This document shows, in pieces, positions 36,837 through 45,085 of a stretch of 64,000 bases of DNA. Origin of the DNA: Marinobacter sp. SS13-12 (GTDB taxonomy: Bacteria; Pseudomonadota; Gammaproteobacteria; Pseudomonadales; Oleiphilaceae); assembly GCF_030227115.1 (NCBI RefSeq), contig NZ_JASSUA010000001.1, positions 1 through 64,000 of the forward strand. The letters run 5' to 3'. Position numbers and translations under genes: made by a program. Position 1 is the stretch's first letter. Each line of letters starts with the position of its first letter. Under the pieces are notes generated by a model. The model worked only from the letters and a program-made list of their open reading frames with translations, had not been told where the DNA came from and did not search any database.

Positions 36837-37324
36837 ATGTCATAGGCATTGTGGGCTGGAAAAACTCCGGAAAAACCACGCTGGCCGCTGCTCTGATTCG
36901 CGAGCTGTCCGGCAGGGGATTGACGGTTAACTCGATCAAGCACGCCCATCACTCGGTAGATGTGGATCAGCCCGGCACCGACAGTTACAAACACCGTGAT
37001 GCCGGCGCCCGGGAGGTCATCCTGGCGGGGGGGCAGCGTTTCGCCATCATGCATGAGCTGCGAGGCGCACAGGAGCCCACGCTCGATGAGTTGCTGGCTC
37101 GGTTGGGTCCGTGCGACTGGGTTGTGGTTGAGGGCTTCAAAACCCACTCACACCCCAAGATAGAAGTGCACAGGCAGGAAGGTTCCCGCACGCCCCTCTA
37201 CCGGGAAGACCCCAACATCATTGCGGTAGCTGCAGACTATGCTGCGGATTTTTCGGGGCCCGTTTTCGATGTGAACGATGTTCCCGGAATCGCCAACTTT
37301 ATTCTGGGCGCTGAAAAACCATGA
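36833..37324 (+). CDS. mobB: molybdopterin-guanine dinucleotide biosynthesis GTPase MobB
   Basis: 163-residue GTP-binding adaptor that helps MobA. Walker A GWKNSGKTTLAAALI, the strand VNSIKHAHHSVDVDQPGTDS and WVVVEGFKTHSHPKIEVHR are present. GTG start at 36833 overlaps the mobA stop; its own stop overlaps the moeA ATG. The tight overlaps from fdhD to moeA imply a single transcript. Confidence 0.95.
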   Translation: MNVIGIVGWKNSGKTTLAAALIRELSGRGLTVNSIKHAHHSVDVDQPGTDSYKHRDAGAREVILAGGQRFAIMHELRGAQEPTLDELLARLGPCDWVVVEGFKTHSHPKIEVHRQEGSRTPLYREDPNIIAVAADYAADFSGPVFDVNDVPGIANFILGAEKP

Positions 37325-38598
37325 ACGATTCAACCAGCAACGGGACAGCCATGAAACCGCTTCGTAACGACTGTTTTGCACTGCCCCCCGGGGTAAACTG
37401 GACACCGGTGGACGAGGCCCTGGAACGGTTACGTTCGCGTTTGCACCCGGTGGTGGGCGTAGAGCGCGCTGTCCCGTTGTCACAGGTGAACGGAAGGATA
37501 TTGGCAAGCGACGTCTATGCCCCTCGTGCCCATCCCCCCAGCCGAAATTCTGCGGTCGATGGCTATGCGCTGGCGGGACCGGTAACCGAGGTTCCCTGCG
37601 TCATTCCCCTGGTCGAGGGTCGGAGTGCCGCCGGGGCGCCTTACACCGACCGCGTGCCCCAGGGCCACGCTATCCGGATTCTGACCGGAGCGGTCATACC
37701 CGCCGGCACCGATACGGTGGTCCTGGAAGAGGACTGCGAAGTTAAGGACGGGCAGCTACATCTGAACGGCACGTTAAAGGCGGGCGCCAACGCACGTGAA
37801 GCCGGTGAGGACATAAAAGCAAAGGACCGAATCCTGACGGCGGCAACCCGCCTGACGCCTACCCAGATTTCCGTCCTTGCCAGTGTCGGCGTCGAGTCGG
37901 TCGATGCCTATCAGCGGCTTCGCGTCGGCGTCCTGTCCACCGGTGATGAGGTTAAACCTGTCGGCTCAGCGGTCACCGACTGGCAAATCTACGATGCCAA
38001 CCGCCCGATGCTGAGCGCTCTGGTCACGCAGCTGGGCTACGAGTTGGTGGACCTGGGCCATGTGCTCGACCGGGCCGAGGACGTCAGGGAAGCATTGGAA
38101 CGCGGTGCCGAGCAGTGCGACCTGATCCTGACCAGTGGCGGTGTTTCAGCAGGGGACGAGGATCATGTGTCGAAAACCCTGAAAGCCCATGGCGAGATCA
38201 GTAACTGGCGCATCGCGATCAAGCCGGGCCGCCCCCTTGCGCTGGCCATGTTCCAGGGAACACCCGTAGTGGGTTTGCCGGGAAACCCGGTTGCCGCCTG
38301 GGTCTGCGCGCTGCGTTTTGGCGCACCGGCAATGGCACTACTGGCAGGGGGTGAATGGTTCGAACCCCTGGGCTACGTCCTGCCCGCCAACTTCTCCAAG
38401 AACAAGAAGCCGGGGCGCAGCGAGATGTTGCGCGCCCGGGTCCGTGATGGAAAGGTTGAGGTTTTCGGCTCTGAAGGCTCGGGCCGGGTGACCGGCCTGG
38501 CCTGGTCCGAGGGGATGGTGGAGCTGGACGAGAGCGCCCAACAGATAGAGCCGGGGACCCCAGTGCGGTTTATCCCCTACGCCAGCTTCGGGCTCTAG
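37321..38598 (+). CDS. moeA: molybdopterin molybdenumtransferase MoeA
   Basis: Inserts molybdate or tungstate into adenylated molybdopterin. 425 residues with the domain-II/III motifs SRNSAVDGYAL, GHAIRILTGAVIPAGTDTVV, LREAGEDI-like ANAREAGEDIKAKDRI, RVGVLSTGDEV, DANRPMLSALV and LTSGGVSAGDEDHV, then GRPLALAMFQGTPVVGLPGN. All motifs appear intact. It is the last gene of the tup–fdhD–mobAB–moeA run. Its stop codon touches the stop codon of the opposite-strand DUF6505 gene with no base between. Confidence 0.96.
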   Translation: MNDSTSNGTAMKPLRNDCFALPPGVNWTPVDEALERLRSRLHPVVGVERAVPLSQVNGRILASDVYAPRAHPPSRNSAVDGYALAGPVTEVPCVIPLVEGRSAAGAPYTDRVPQGHAIRILTGAVIPAGTDTVVLEEDCEVKDGQLHLNGTLKAGANAREAGEDIKAKDRILTAATRLTPTQISVLASVGVESVDAYQRLRVGVLSTGDEVKPVGSAVTDWQIYDANRPMLSALVTQLGYELVDLGHVLDRAEDVREALERGAEQCDLILTSGGVSAGDEDHVSKTLKAHGEISNWRIAIKPGRPLALAMFQGTPVVGLPGNPVAAWVCALRFGAPAMALLAGGEWFEPLGYVLPANFSKNKKPGRSEMLRARVRDGKVEVFGSEGSGRVTGLAWSEGMVELDESAQQIEPGTPVRFIPYASFGL

Positions 38599-39075
38599 TC
38601 ACTCATAGCCGCCGTGTACGGCAAAGGCCTCTAACGAGGCATCCTGCGGCGCCCGGGAGCGGTAGGTTTCCTCCACACCCAGCTCGGTCAGCGTACGGCT
38701 GACCATCAGCAGGGTGTTCTCCTCAAAGTCCTCGCACATCCTGCGCATCTGGTCGATTTCCTCGCAGGCGACGGGGAAGGCGGCGTCGATATCCGGGGCG
38801 CCGTATACCTCGACAAAGGTTTGCGCCAGGGTCTGCTGCAGCTGCTCCAGTTCGGCTTCGGTGATGTTACAGACACCGACGAAACTGGCGCGGCCACCCG
38901 ATTCTATGCTGTACCAACCATTGGTAAAGGCCTGACGGGCTTTGCCTTTCAGGTCCGCTTCGGTCCAGTTGGAGAACTCGAACCCGCCTGAAATGGCCCA
39001 CTCCCCGCTGGGAGCAGGGTGTTCGTACACATTCTCATCGGATATATCCAGTCGCAGGGTTCGGGCCAGTTTCAT
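38599..39075 (-). CDS. DUF6505 family protein of formate dehydrogenase clusters
   Basis: A soluble 158-residue protein of unknown function. Blocks that recall the family are ARTLRLDISDENVYEHPAPS, EWAISGGFEFSNW and GWYSIESGGRASFVGVCNIT; the C-terminal half is acidic and helical (EEIDQMRRMCEDFEENTLLM). No signal peptide or metal motif. Its start overlaps the stop of the DUF4444 gene by four bases, so the two are co-translated. I know the family only as a companion of DUF3305/DUF3306 formate dehydrogenase loci; a role in maturation is inferred. Confidence 0.75.
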   Translation of the reverse strand: MKLARTLRLDISDENVYEHPAPSGEWAISGGFEFSNWTEADLKGKARQAFTNGWYSIESGGRASFVGVCNITEAELEQLQQTLAQTFVEVYGAPDIDAAFPVACEEIDQMRRMCEDFEENTLLMVSRTLTELGVEETYRSRAPQDASLEAFAVHGGYE

Positions 39076-39776
39076 GTGTGCTCCGCGAATTCAATCAAAC
39101 TCACTGTTTCGGTCATGACATCCTGGCGCAACAGCATCCGGCCTTTCTCATCCAGCCCGACAAAAATGCCGGGCCGAGGTTGCTCGATCATTTTGCCCAG
39201 GGTGTCGCAGCGTGGCCGCCATTCATTGTGTACGCGCTCAAACCCGCTGTCCATGAAGTAGGTCAGCCACAGAAGCGTGTGTTTGGACCAGCTTTCCAGC
39301 AGCGCCATTGGATCGACATCGCTGCATCCTTCTTCCAGCAGACAGGTTTCATTCGGGTTCTGGCCTGGCTCGTCGTTCGCCGGTATAAAGGGCACTTCGA
39401 TACCGATAACCAGCCACCTGGGCTGCGCCTTGGGATCCGACCCATCCGCTGCAAAACGAACGCGACCGCAAACCGCACCATTGACCTTGATTCGGTCGGG
39501 CCATTGAAAATGCACGGGCACTTCGGGCGGAGCCAGTGCGCCGAGACTCTCCGCCAGGCCTATCTGGGCCACATAGACGGCCTGAATAGCTTCTTCCAGA
39601 GGTGTTTCCGGTGCCAGCACCAGGGCGGCACGTAAAATATCGCCCGCTTCAGAGTAAAAAATCGTGCCGGAATCGACGCCTGCAATGGCCTGGCTGACGG
39701 CCTTGTCAAAAGGGTCCGTGTTTTTGGGCACGACCCGGCCCGACAATAGCGGTGGGAACTGAGGTGACTCGATCAT
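39072..39776 (-). CDS. biotin/lipoate ligase-like protein with DUF4444
   Basis: 234-residue protein. The N-terminal two thirds resemble the biotin/lipoate protein ligase fold (LVLAPETPLEEAIQAVYVAQ, HFQWPDRIKVNGAVCGRVRF, PRWLVIGIEVPFI). The last 80 residues form the DUF4444-type domain (LESWSKHTLLWLTYFMDSGF, RCDTLGKMIEQPRPGIFVGL). The biotin-ligase GRGRxG loop is not visible, so true ligase activity is doubtful. It overlaps Mrp upstream and DUF6505 downstream by four bases each. It occurs with formate dehydrogenase genes; its client is unknown. Confidence 0.75.
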   Translation of the reverse strand: MIESPQFPPLLSGRVVPKNTDPFDKAVSQAIAGVDSGTIFYSEAGDILRAALVLAPETPLEEAIQAVYVAQIGLAESLGALAPPEVPVHFQWPDRIKVNGAVCGRVRFAADGSDPKAQPRWLVIGIEVPFIPANDEPGQNPNETCLLEEGCSDVDPMALLESWSKHTLLWLTYFMDSGFERVHNEWRPRCDTLGKMIEQPRPGIFVGLDEKGRMLLRQDVMTETVSLIEFAEHT

Positions 39777-40618
39777 CGAATGGCCTGTGCGTATGCGTCG
39801 GAGGCAACGAGTTCATCGGCAATGCGCTGGAAAGACCGGGACTGGGGACTGTCCGGCTTGGACACCACAATGGGAACGCCACCGTCCGAACCAATCCGGA
39901 TATCCAGATCGAGCGGGATTTCACCCAGAAAGGGCGCTCCCAGCTTTTCGGCCTCAGCCCGGGCACCACCGGAACCAAAGGGGTGGTGTTCTTTCCCGCA
40001 ACCGTCACAGATAAAGGATGCCATGTTCTCTATGATGCCAAACAGCGGTACGTCCATCCGGTTGAACATATCGATACCCTTTCGGGCATCCATAAGGGCG
40101 ATGTCCTGGGGGGTCGAGACCACAACGGCGCCCGCCACAAAGAATTTCTGGCTCAGGGTCATCTGCACGTCACCGGTACCCGGCGGCAGATCCACCAGCA
40201 GCACATCCAGCCGGCCCCAGTCCACCTGGTTCATCATCTGTTCCAGGGCGCCCATCAGCATGGGCCCGCGCCAGACGATGGCTTCGCCATCCGGGGCCAT
40301 CAGACCCAGGGACATCAAAGTCACGCCATGATTGCGCAGGGGCAGGATGGTATGCCCGTCGGGGCTGGACGGGCGACCTGAAACACCCAGCATGCGGGGC
40401 TGGCTGGGCCCGTAGACATCGGCGTCCAGCAGGCCCACTTTGAGACCTTTCGAGGCCAGCGCTACCGCCAGATTGGACGCCACTGTGGACTTGCCTACGC
40501 CGCCCTTGCCCGAGGCAATGGCGATGATGCGATCAATGCCCTTCGGATTCTTGTCCTGCGGCCGGGGCGCGTCAGTACCGATCAGGTTGGATTTTCCCAC
40601 TTCGGTGTATTGAACCAT
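39773..40618 (-). CDS. Mrp/NBP35-type Fe-S cluster carrier ATPase
   Basis: P-loop ATPase that carries and delivers [4Fe-4S] clusters. 281 residues with the deviant Walker A SGKGGVGKSTVASNLAVALA, VGLLDADVYGPSQPRMLG, DVLLVDLPPGTGDVQMTLSQ and the cluster-binding CxxC in ICDGCGKEHHPFGSGGA. It lacks the MIP18-like N-terminal domain seen in housekeeping Mrp/ApbC, having only about 30 residues before the P-loop. That suggests a specialised copy. It lies between the Fe-S protein and the DUF4444 gene, so it may load clusters into FdhA/FdhB or the 659-residue ferredoxin-like protein. Confidence 0.9.
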   Translation of the reverse strand: MVQYTEVGKSNLIGTDAPRPQDKNPKGIDRIIAIASGKGGVGKSTVASNLAVALASKGLKVGLLDADVYGPSQPRMLGVSGRPSSPDGHTILPLRNHGVTLMSLGLMAPDGEAIVWRGPMLMGALEQMMNQVDWGRLDVLLVDLPPGTGDVQMTLSQKFFVAGAVVVSTPQDIALMDARKGIDMFNRMDVPLFGIIENMASFICDGCGKEHHPFGSGGARAEAEKLGAPFLGEIPLDLDIRIGSDGGVPIVVSKPDSPQSRSFQRIADELVASDAYAQAIR

Positions 40619-40638
40619 GTTGAGTCCTGTTTGATTTT

Positions 40639-42618
40639 TCAGCTGTCGAGGTAGTCGTCACTGGTGCGAACCCGGGGACGCTCGCCTCCGGCCATGGGCG
40701 CGGTATCACCGTGAAACTGGGCATTGACGCGACAGTCGTCACACATCTTGATGAGCTGAACATTATCAGACTGGCTGTACATCCAGTGTTTGTTCTCCAG
40801 CTTTTCAACGATTCGGTTAATCGTGCTCGCTACGCCAAAGGGCCTGCCACATTTGATACATTCAAACGGGTCTTCACCATGCAATGCTCGCGGACTCAGT
40901 GCGTCTTTCGACACATCCAGCTGGGGCACCAGGTTAATGGCCGTCTCCGGACAGGTGCTCTCGCAGACGCCGCATTGAACACAGGCGTTTTCCGTGAACT
41001 GAACCTCCGGACGGTCCGGATGATCACCAAGGGCTCCGGTGGGGCACAGCGATACGCAGGCCAGACAGAGCGTGCATTTGTCGGAGTTGATCTCGATAGC
41101 GCCGTAGGGTGCACCCGCTGGCAGAGGGATCGGTGCCTCGAGCCTGTCCGCCATAGCGCCAACGGTGACCCGCGTGATGTCCCGGCGGCCACCAACCAGC
41201 AAAACCGGTTCGCTGACTCGCCCGGCGTTATCCCCAGCCTCGCCAAGTTCTTCGGCTGAGATTACCCGGACCCGGCTGGGAGAGTTTTTGGTACCTTTCA
41301 ACATGGCCTGAGCCAGTTCAACTTCCGCAGCTACCGCCCGGCGATCCAGTTCGGTATCCGCCAGCAAAAGGACTTCGGCGTAACCGGCGCCGAACGCGGC
41401 CATAATTTCTGCGTGGCCGATACGATCGACCTGCTCCAGCCCCAGCGGGATCAGATCGTCTGCCAGCCCATCGTGGTACCGTGCCAGGTAAGCAATGGCG
41501 TCAGTACCTGCGCCCAACGTATGAAAAACCAGGCGCGGGGATTCGTTGGTATGTTCACGATAAACCCGGGCCATAATGTCCATGGCCTGGGTCAGGGCCT
41601 CGAAGGGGGTTTCGTTCATGGTGATGGCTGAGGTCGGGCAGACTGCCGCACAGGTCCCGCAGCCAGCGCATATATCCGAATCGATCTGTACATGCTCCCC
41701 GAAGGAGAAAATCGCCTCGGTGCTGCAAACGTCCAGACAGCGGGTGCAACCGGGCTGGTTCGCCCGGGAGTGCGCACACAGGGAGGTTTCCAGATTGAAA
41801 TACACGGTTTTCTCAAATTCACCGACCCGATCCCTGGCCGTCAGGGCAATGCGCTCCAGCTCTCCGGTTTTGGCCGGATCCGCCCAGAAGTAGCCGTTGC
41901 GTTTTTCATGGTGGGGAAACGCGGGCGCACCGCCACGCAAGTCGATGAACACATCGCACTCACTATGGGCGGTGGCTTTGACCTCGCCAAAGCCAAGAGC
42001 GCCGCGACCTGCGGGGTTCAGCGCCTGAAGCTGGGCAAAGTCCAGTTTGAAGTTGCCCAGCGCGCCATAGGCGCCGGTCAACCGCCCCCTGGCCAAATCG
42101 TAACTGGCGGAGGGCAGCTGTATCGGCCCCGCATCATTGACGATACAGGTAACGCCCAGTTCTTCCTGTACCAGTTCGGCCATCCTGATGGCCTGCTCGG
42201 TGGGGCCGACAATGCAACACACCCCACTGGACTGAATCGTTTTCACGGGCGCTACAGGCGCCGGTATCTGAGCCGCGGCCATCAAGGCCGCCTGCTTGGC
42301 ATGCAAGCGGGCCGGTTTCGCACTCGAGGCACTCCAGCCAGCGCGATCCCGGATGTCGATGGTACTCAGAGGAGCAGACTGCCCGGTTTCCGCCTGTACG
42401 TCTTCGCTCAGACGCTCAAATAGGGCGGCCTGTTGGCCACAGGCAATGATCACGTCGTTACTGCCGCCGAGGTGCTCCGCCGCAGTTGTCATATCGGCGC
42501 CGCACAGTTGATCCACCGTGATCACCTGTTCAGCGGCCGCGGCCGTTCGCAGTGCCTCAGGATCCAGGGACTGGGTCTTGTCGCAGGTGCATATCAGTAG
42601 GGTTTTGTGTGCACTCAT
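40639..42618 (-). CDS. large multi-[4Fe-4S] protein of the formate dehydrogenase cluster
   Basis: Cytoplasmic protein of 659 residues. An N-terminal region of about 270 residues has three cysteine-containing patches. Two ferredoxin pairs follow: CTRCLDVCSTEAI with CAGCGTCAAVCPTSAI, and CTLCLACVSLCPTGAL with CVQCGVCESTCPETAI. The C-terminus adds CIKCGRPFG and CDDCR. The stretch AGTDAIAYLARYHDGLADDL to AGYAEVLLLAD resembles the delta-subunit of heterodisulfide reductase (MvhD-like). No signal peptide. It is transcribed away from DUF3305 and leads the operon with Mrp. It could pass electrons during cofactor or cluster assembly. Function not established. Confidence 0.85.
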   Translation of the reverse strand: MSAHKTLLICTCDKTQSLDPEALRTAAAAEQVITVDQLCGADMTTAAEHLGGSNDVIIACGQQAALFERLSEDVQAETGQSAPLSTIDIRDRAGWSASSAKPARLHAKQAALMAAAQIPAPVAPVKTIQSSGVCCIVGPTEQAIRMAELVQEELGVTCIVNDAGPIQLPSASYDLARGRLTGAYGALGNFKLDFAQLQALNPAGRGALGFGEVKATAHSECDVFIDLRGGAPAFPHHEKRNGYFWADPAKTGELERIALTARDRVGEFEKTVYFNLETSLCAHSRANQPGCTRCLDVCSTEAIFSFGEHVQIDSDICAGCGTCAAVCPTSAITMNETPFEALTQAMDIMARVYREHTNESPRLVFHTLGAGTDAIAYLARYHDGLADDLIPLGLEQVDRIGHAEIMAAFGAGYAEVLLLADTELDRRAVAAEVELAQAMLKGTKNSPSRVRVISAEELGEAGDNAGRVSEPVLLVGGRRDITRVTVGAMADRLEAPIPLPAGAPYGAIEINSDKCTLCLACVSLCPTGALGDHPDRPEVQFTENACVQCGVCESTCPETAINLVPQLDVSKDALSPRALHGEDPFECIKCGRPFGVASTINRIVEKLENKHWMYSQSDNVQLIKMCDDCRVNAQFHGDTAPMAGGERPRVRTSDDYLDS

Positions 42619-42798
42619 CAGAATTCTGCTCTTCTAGTTATTTTTATACGTATGCGTATTCAATGCCGTCTCTCGAGCATGCCATACCCGTTTGTCTTTC
42701 GACAATTGAATAATTGGCTAATTGTTGGCCTTCTGCTAGCTTCTTAAAAGAGGGAGCCGTCATAAGCCGCATGAAGCGCAGTATCAGGTAAAGCTGTC
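42619..42798. promoter_or_regulatory. divergent promoter region of the two formate dehydrogenase operons
   Basis: 180 bases between the Fe-S protein start and the DUF3305 start. Contains the imperfect palindrome ATACGTATGCGTAT near 42650 and repeated ATTG/CAAT elements around 42705–42725. AT-richer than the flanks. No firm −10/−35 pair can be assigned. Confidence 0.5.
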
Positions 42799-43377
42799 AT
42801 GAGCCGTAACACAGGTAGTTGGAAGCGCGAGCTGAAGATCGGCGCTGTTGTTCGACGGTCTCCCGGCGTGACCCAGTGGGCGCGGGAGATCTGGAAACCA
42901 GTGGCCGTCATCCCCGGCGCGCCAGAGGCATTCTGGAAAGAGTTGGTGCGCGAGGGCGACGTCGTCGATTACCACGCGGGCACGGTGTCCATGGAATTAT
43001 TTCGCGCCGATGTAGAGGGATATCTTGTATCCCTGAATATGGCCGTTCCCTCCGTCTGGGTGATAATGGATAGGGACCAGACCAGCCAGTCCCCGTCAGG
43101 ATGGGTTGTCAGTACCGTAACGGCCAGCGCCCACGAAGCACTGGACGCTCTGGACAGTGGCGAAAGCATCGTCGAGGCCGTACCGATTCCCGAGTCCATG
43201 GCGGCCTGGATCAACGAATTTGTCGACATGCACTATATCGAAGAGCCGTTCAAGAAACGTCGCCGTGACGAGGTCCGTGTGGATGGTAGCGAGGACGGCA
43301 AAGGCGATGCCCGTATTCGTCAGGAGAGCGACGTTTTCCGCGCCCCCTCCGGCATGAAAAAACCGAGAGTGCACTGA
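42799..43377 (+). CDS. DUF3305 domain protein
   Basis: 192 residues. The first 150 form the DUF3305 domain (KIGAVVRRSPGVTQWAREIW, ELFRADVEGYLVSLNMAVPS, VTASAHEALDALDSGESIVE, MAAWINEFVDMHYIEEPFKK) and the tail is basic and disordered. No transmembrane segment or metal motif. DUF3305 and DUF3306 nearly always accompany respiratory formate dehydrogenases in marine gammaproteobacteria and alphaproteobacteria; no biochemical role is known to me. The stop codon overlaps the DUF3306 start by one base. Confidence 0.9.
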   Translation: MSRNTGSWKRELKIGAVVRRSPGVTQWAREIWKPVAVIPGAPEAFWKELVREGDVVDYHAGTVSMELFRADVEGYLVSLNMAVPSVWVIMDRDQTSQSPSGWVVSTVTASAHEALDALDSGESIVEAVPIPESMAAWINEFVDMHYIEEPFKKRRRDEVRVDGSEDGKGDARIRQESDVFRAPSGMKKPRVH

Positions 43378-44024
43378 TGACTGAATCACGATTACAGCGT
43401 TGGTCACGCAAAAAAACCGGCGCCAGCAAAGAAGCCGAGCTCCCCCCTCCTGCGGCTATCGAGCCCGAGCCCTCCCCCGAAGAGCAGGAACTTGCCATCA
43501 ATGAAGCCCTGCCGGAACGGGAGGTATTGGAAAAGTACGACCTGCCTGACCCGGACGCCATCGAGCTGGGCACCGACATCACCGGATTCATGCGAAAAGA
43601 GATCCCGGAACTCCTGCGCCGCCGGGCCCTGCGCTCGCTCTGGAAATCCAATCCCGTGCTGGCAGTGCTGGATGGTCTTAATGATTACGATGAAGATTTC
43701 ACCGACGCTGCTGTTGCGACCAACGCCATGAAAACCCTGTACAAGGTGGGGCAGGGTTTTGACCGAACACCAGTGGTTGATGAGAAAGCTGACGACCGGG
43801 CCGGGGAACAGATTCAGGCGCGGGCCGAGGCGTCGGAAGTTACTGCACCTGCCCGGATAGCTGATAGAGGGCAGGATGAACAAGAGCTGCCGGAAAAGCC
43901 TGAGCCCGAAATCGCCGCCGAGCAACCGACCATTGCTGGCCATGCGACCCCCGGGATTGCTCAGGCCGAGGCCGAGGCGGAACCGGCACCGCGTTATCGC
44001 CCCCGGATGCGTTTTGATCATTAG
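43377..44024 (+). CDS. DUF3306 domain protein
   Basis: 215 residues, strongly acidic and low in complexity. The recognisable part is LQRWSRKKTGASKEAEL at the start and ELGTDITGFMRKEIPELLRR, ALRSLWKSNPVLAVLDGLND and YDEDFTDAA in the middle. The C-terminal third is Glu/Pro/Ala-rich and ends in an Arg-rich patch (PRYRPRMRFDH). It looks like an adaptor with a short structured helix pair and a floppy tail. Co-translated with DUF3305. Confidence 0.9.
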   Translation: MTESRLQRWSRKKTGASKEAELPPPAAIEPEPSPEEQELAINEALPEREVLEKYDLPDPDAIELGTDITGFMRKEIPELLRRRALRSLWKSNPVLAVLDGLNDYDEDFTDAAVATNAMKTLYKVGQGFDRTPVVDEKADDRAGEQIQARAEASEVTAPARIADRGQDEQELPEKPEPEIAAEQPTIAGHATPGIAQAEAEAEPAPRYRPRMRFDH

Positions 44025-44080
44025 TTTTGGCTATCAGGAGCGATTGGAAGTGCAATTGCCCCCGCCCCTGATTGAGCGTA

Positions 44081-44102
44081 TATATAATGAACAAGTGTTC
44101 AT
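44081..44102 (+). promoter_or_regulatory. −10-like element with overlapping 7-bp dyad upstream of the TorD-like gene
   Basis: TATAAT at 44083–44088 runs directly into the perfect dyad ATGAACA-AG-TGTTCAT (44087–44102). A convincing −35 at normal spacing is not seen. A regulator bound to the dyad would cover the transcription start. Start of the torD–fdhABC gene run. Confidence 0.5.
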
Positions 44103-44149
44103 AAATTAATGTCGCAGAAGCATACAAAAATAACGTAAAGGACAAAGAT

Positions 44150-44761
44150 TTGAACAACACGGCTGAAATTCAGTGCCCTCGCTCCATCACCGACGAAGAG
44201 CGTGCCAGGGCCCAGATGTATCAGCTGCTCGGCGTCTTGCTGAGCGGCCCACCTACGAGCGAGCTGCTTCGGGGGCTGGCATCCCTGCAGGGTGATGACA
44301 CCACTTTGGGGTCCGCCTCCAGGACACTGGCTGCTCTTGCCGAGCGCACCTCCCCTGAAGACGCCAACCGGGAATACAACAATCTCTTCATCGGAGTTGG
44401 CCGCGGTGAACTACTCCCCTACGCCAGTTATTACCTCACCGGATTCCTGAACGAGAAACCCCTGGCAAATTTGCGCGGCGACCTGATGGCCAGGGGCATC
44501 AAGGCCAGTGACGACGTTAAAGAACCGGAAGATCATATCGGCACGCTGTGTGAAATCATGGCGGGCATCATTACGGGCGAGTTCGAGTGCGACAGTGATC
44601 TGTCTTCGCAAAAAGCTTTTTTTGACGCGCACCTGGCAAAGTGGGCGGCGTTGTTTTTTACCGATTTGGAGAAAGCGCAAACCGCGGTTTTCTACGCGCC
44701 TGTGGGCTCGCTGGGGCGGGCTTTCATGGCTATAGAAGCCGAGGCGTTTGCACTTCAATAA
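44150..44761 (+). CDS. TorD/DmsD-family chaperone for the formate dehydrogenase
   Basis: Cytoplasmic redox-enzyme maturation protein of 203 residues that binds the Tat signal of molybdoenzymes and holds them until cofactor insertion. All-helical sequence with the family blocks RAQMYQLLGVLLSGPPTSEL, ANREYNNLFIGVGRGELLPY, YASYYLTGFLNEKPLANLRG and EPEDHIGTLCEIMAGII. The start is TTG at 44150 behind AAAGGA. It precedes the Tat-signal genes, so FdhA is the likely client. Confidence 0.9.
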   Translation: MNNTAEIQCPRSITDEERARAQMYQLLGVLLSGPPTSELLRGLASLQGDDTTLGSASRTLAALAERTSPEDANREYNNLFIGVGRGELLPYASYYLTGFLNEKPLANLRGDLMARGIKASDDVKEPEDHIGTLCEIMAGIITGEFECDSDLSSQKAFFDAHLAKWAALFFTDLEKAQTAVFYAPVGSLGRAFMAIEAEAFALQ

Positions 44762-44802
44762 CCGGGATCTGCCGGATCCCTTAACCCGGGTGGAGGTGTC
44801 CT

Positions 44803-44994
44803 ATGGACAACCAACAGCGTGATAACAGCCGTCGCCGCTTCTTGCGGATGGCAGCAACAGCAGTTCCAGCTGCCGTTGCCGTGGCAGTAGCACCGAACGC
44901 CGCAGCCGAGGTCGTCTCTGAAGAGGCCCCCAAAAGCAGCGGTCTACGCGACACTGAACACACACGTAAGTATCTGGAATCGGCTCGCTTTTGA
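44803..44994 (+). CDS. small twin-arginine signal protein of formate dehydrogenase loci
   Basis: 63 residues beginning with a Tat signal (NSRRRFLRMAATAVPAAVAV) and ending with a short polar tail (KSSGLRDTEHTRKYLESARF). It matches the small formate dehydrogenase-region Tat subunit found just before fdhA in many proteobacteria. It has no cofactor motif; a role as escort or small accessory subunit is inferred. ATG at 44803 follows GGAGG. Confidence 0.88.
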   Translation: MDNQQRDNSRRRFLRMAATAVPAAVAVAVAPNAAAEVVSEEAPKSSGLRDTEHTRKYLESARF

Positions 44995-45085
44995 GGAAGC
45001 GTGAGTCATTCAAGGTTGCGAAAGGCTCTTGGGTGACCGCATTTCCGGGAAAACGAGAAGAATAAAAAAGAGAGAGGTACGAGAC

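Noticed and set aside
41692-42423. A 243-codon frame opposite the Fe-S protein
   Set aside because: Antisense to the clear ferredoxin motifs; no ribosome site or family pattern.
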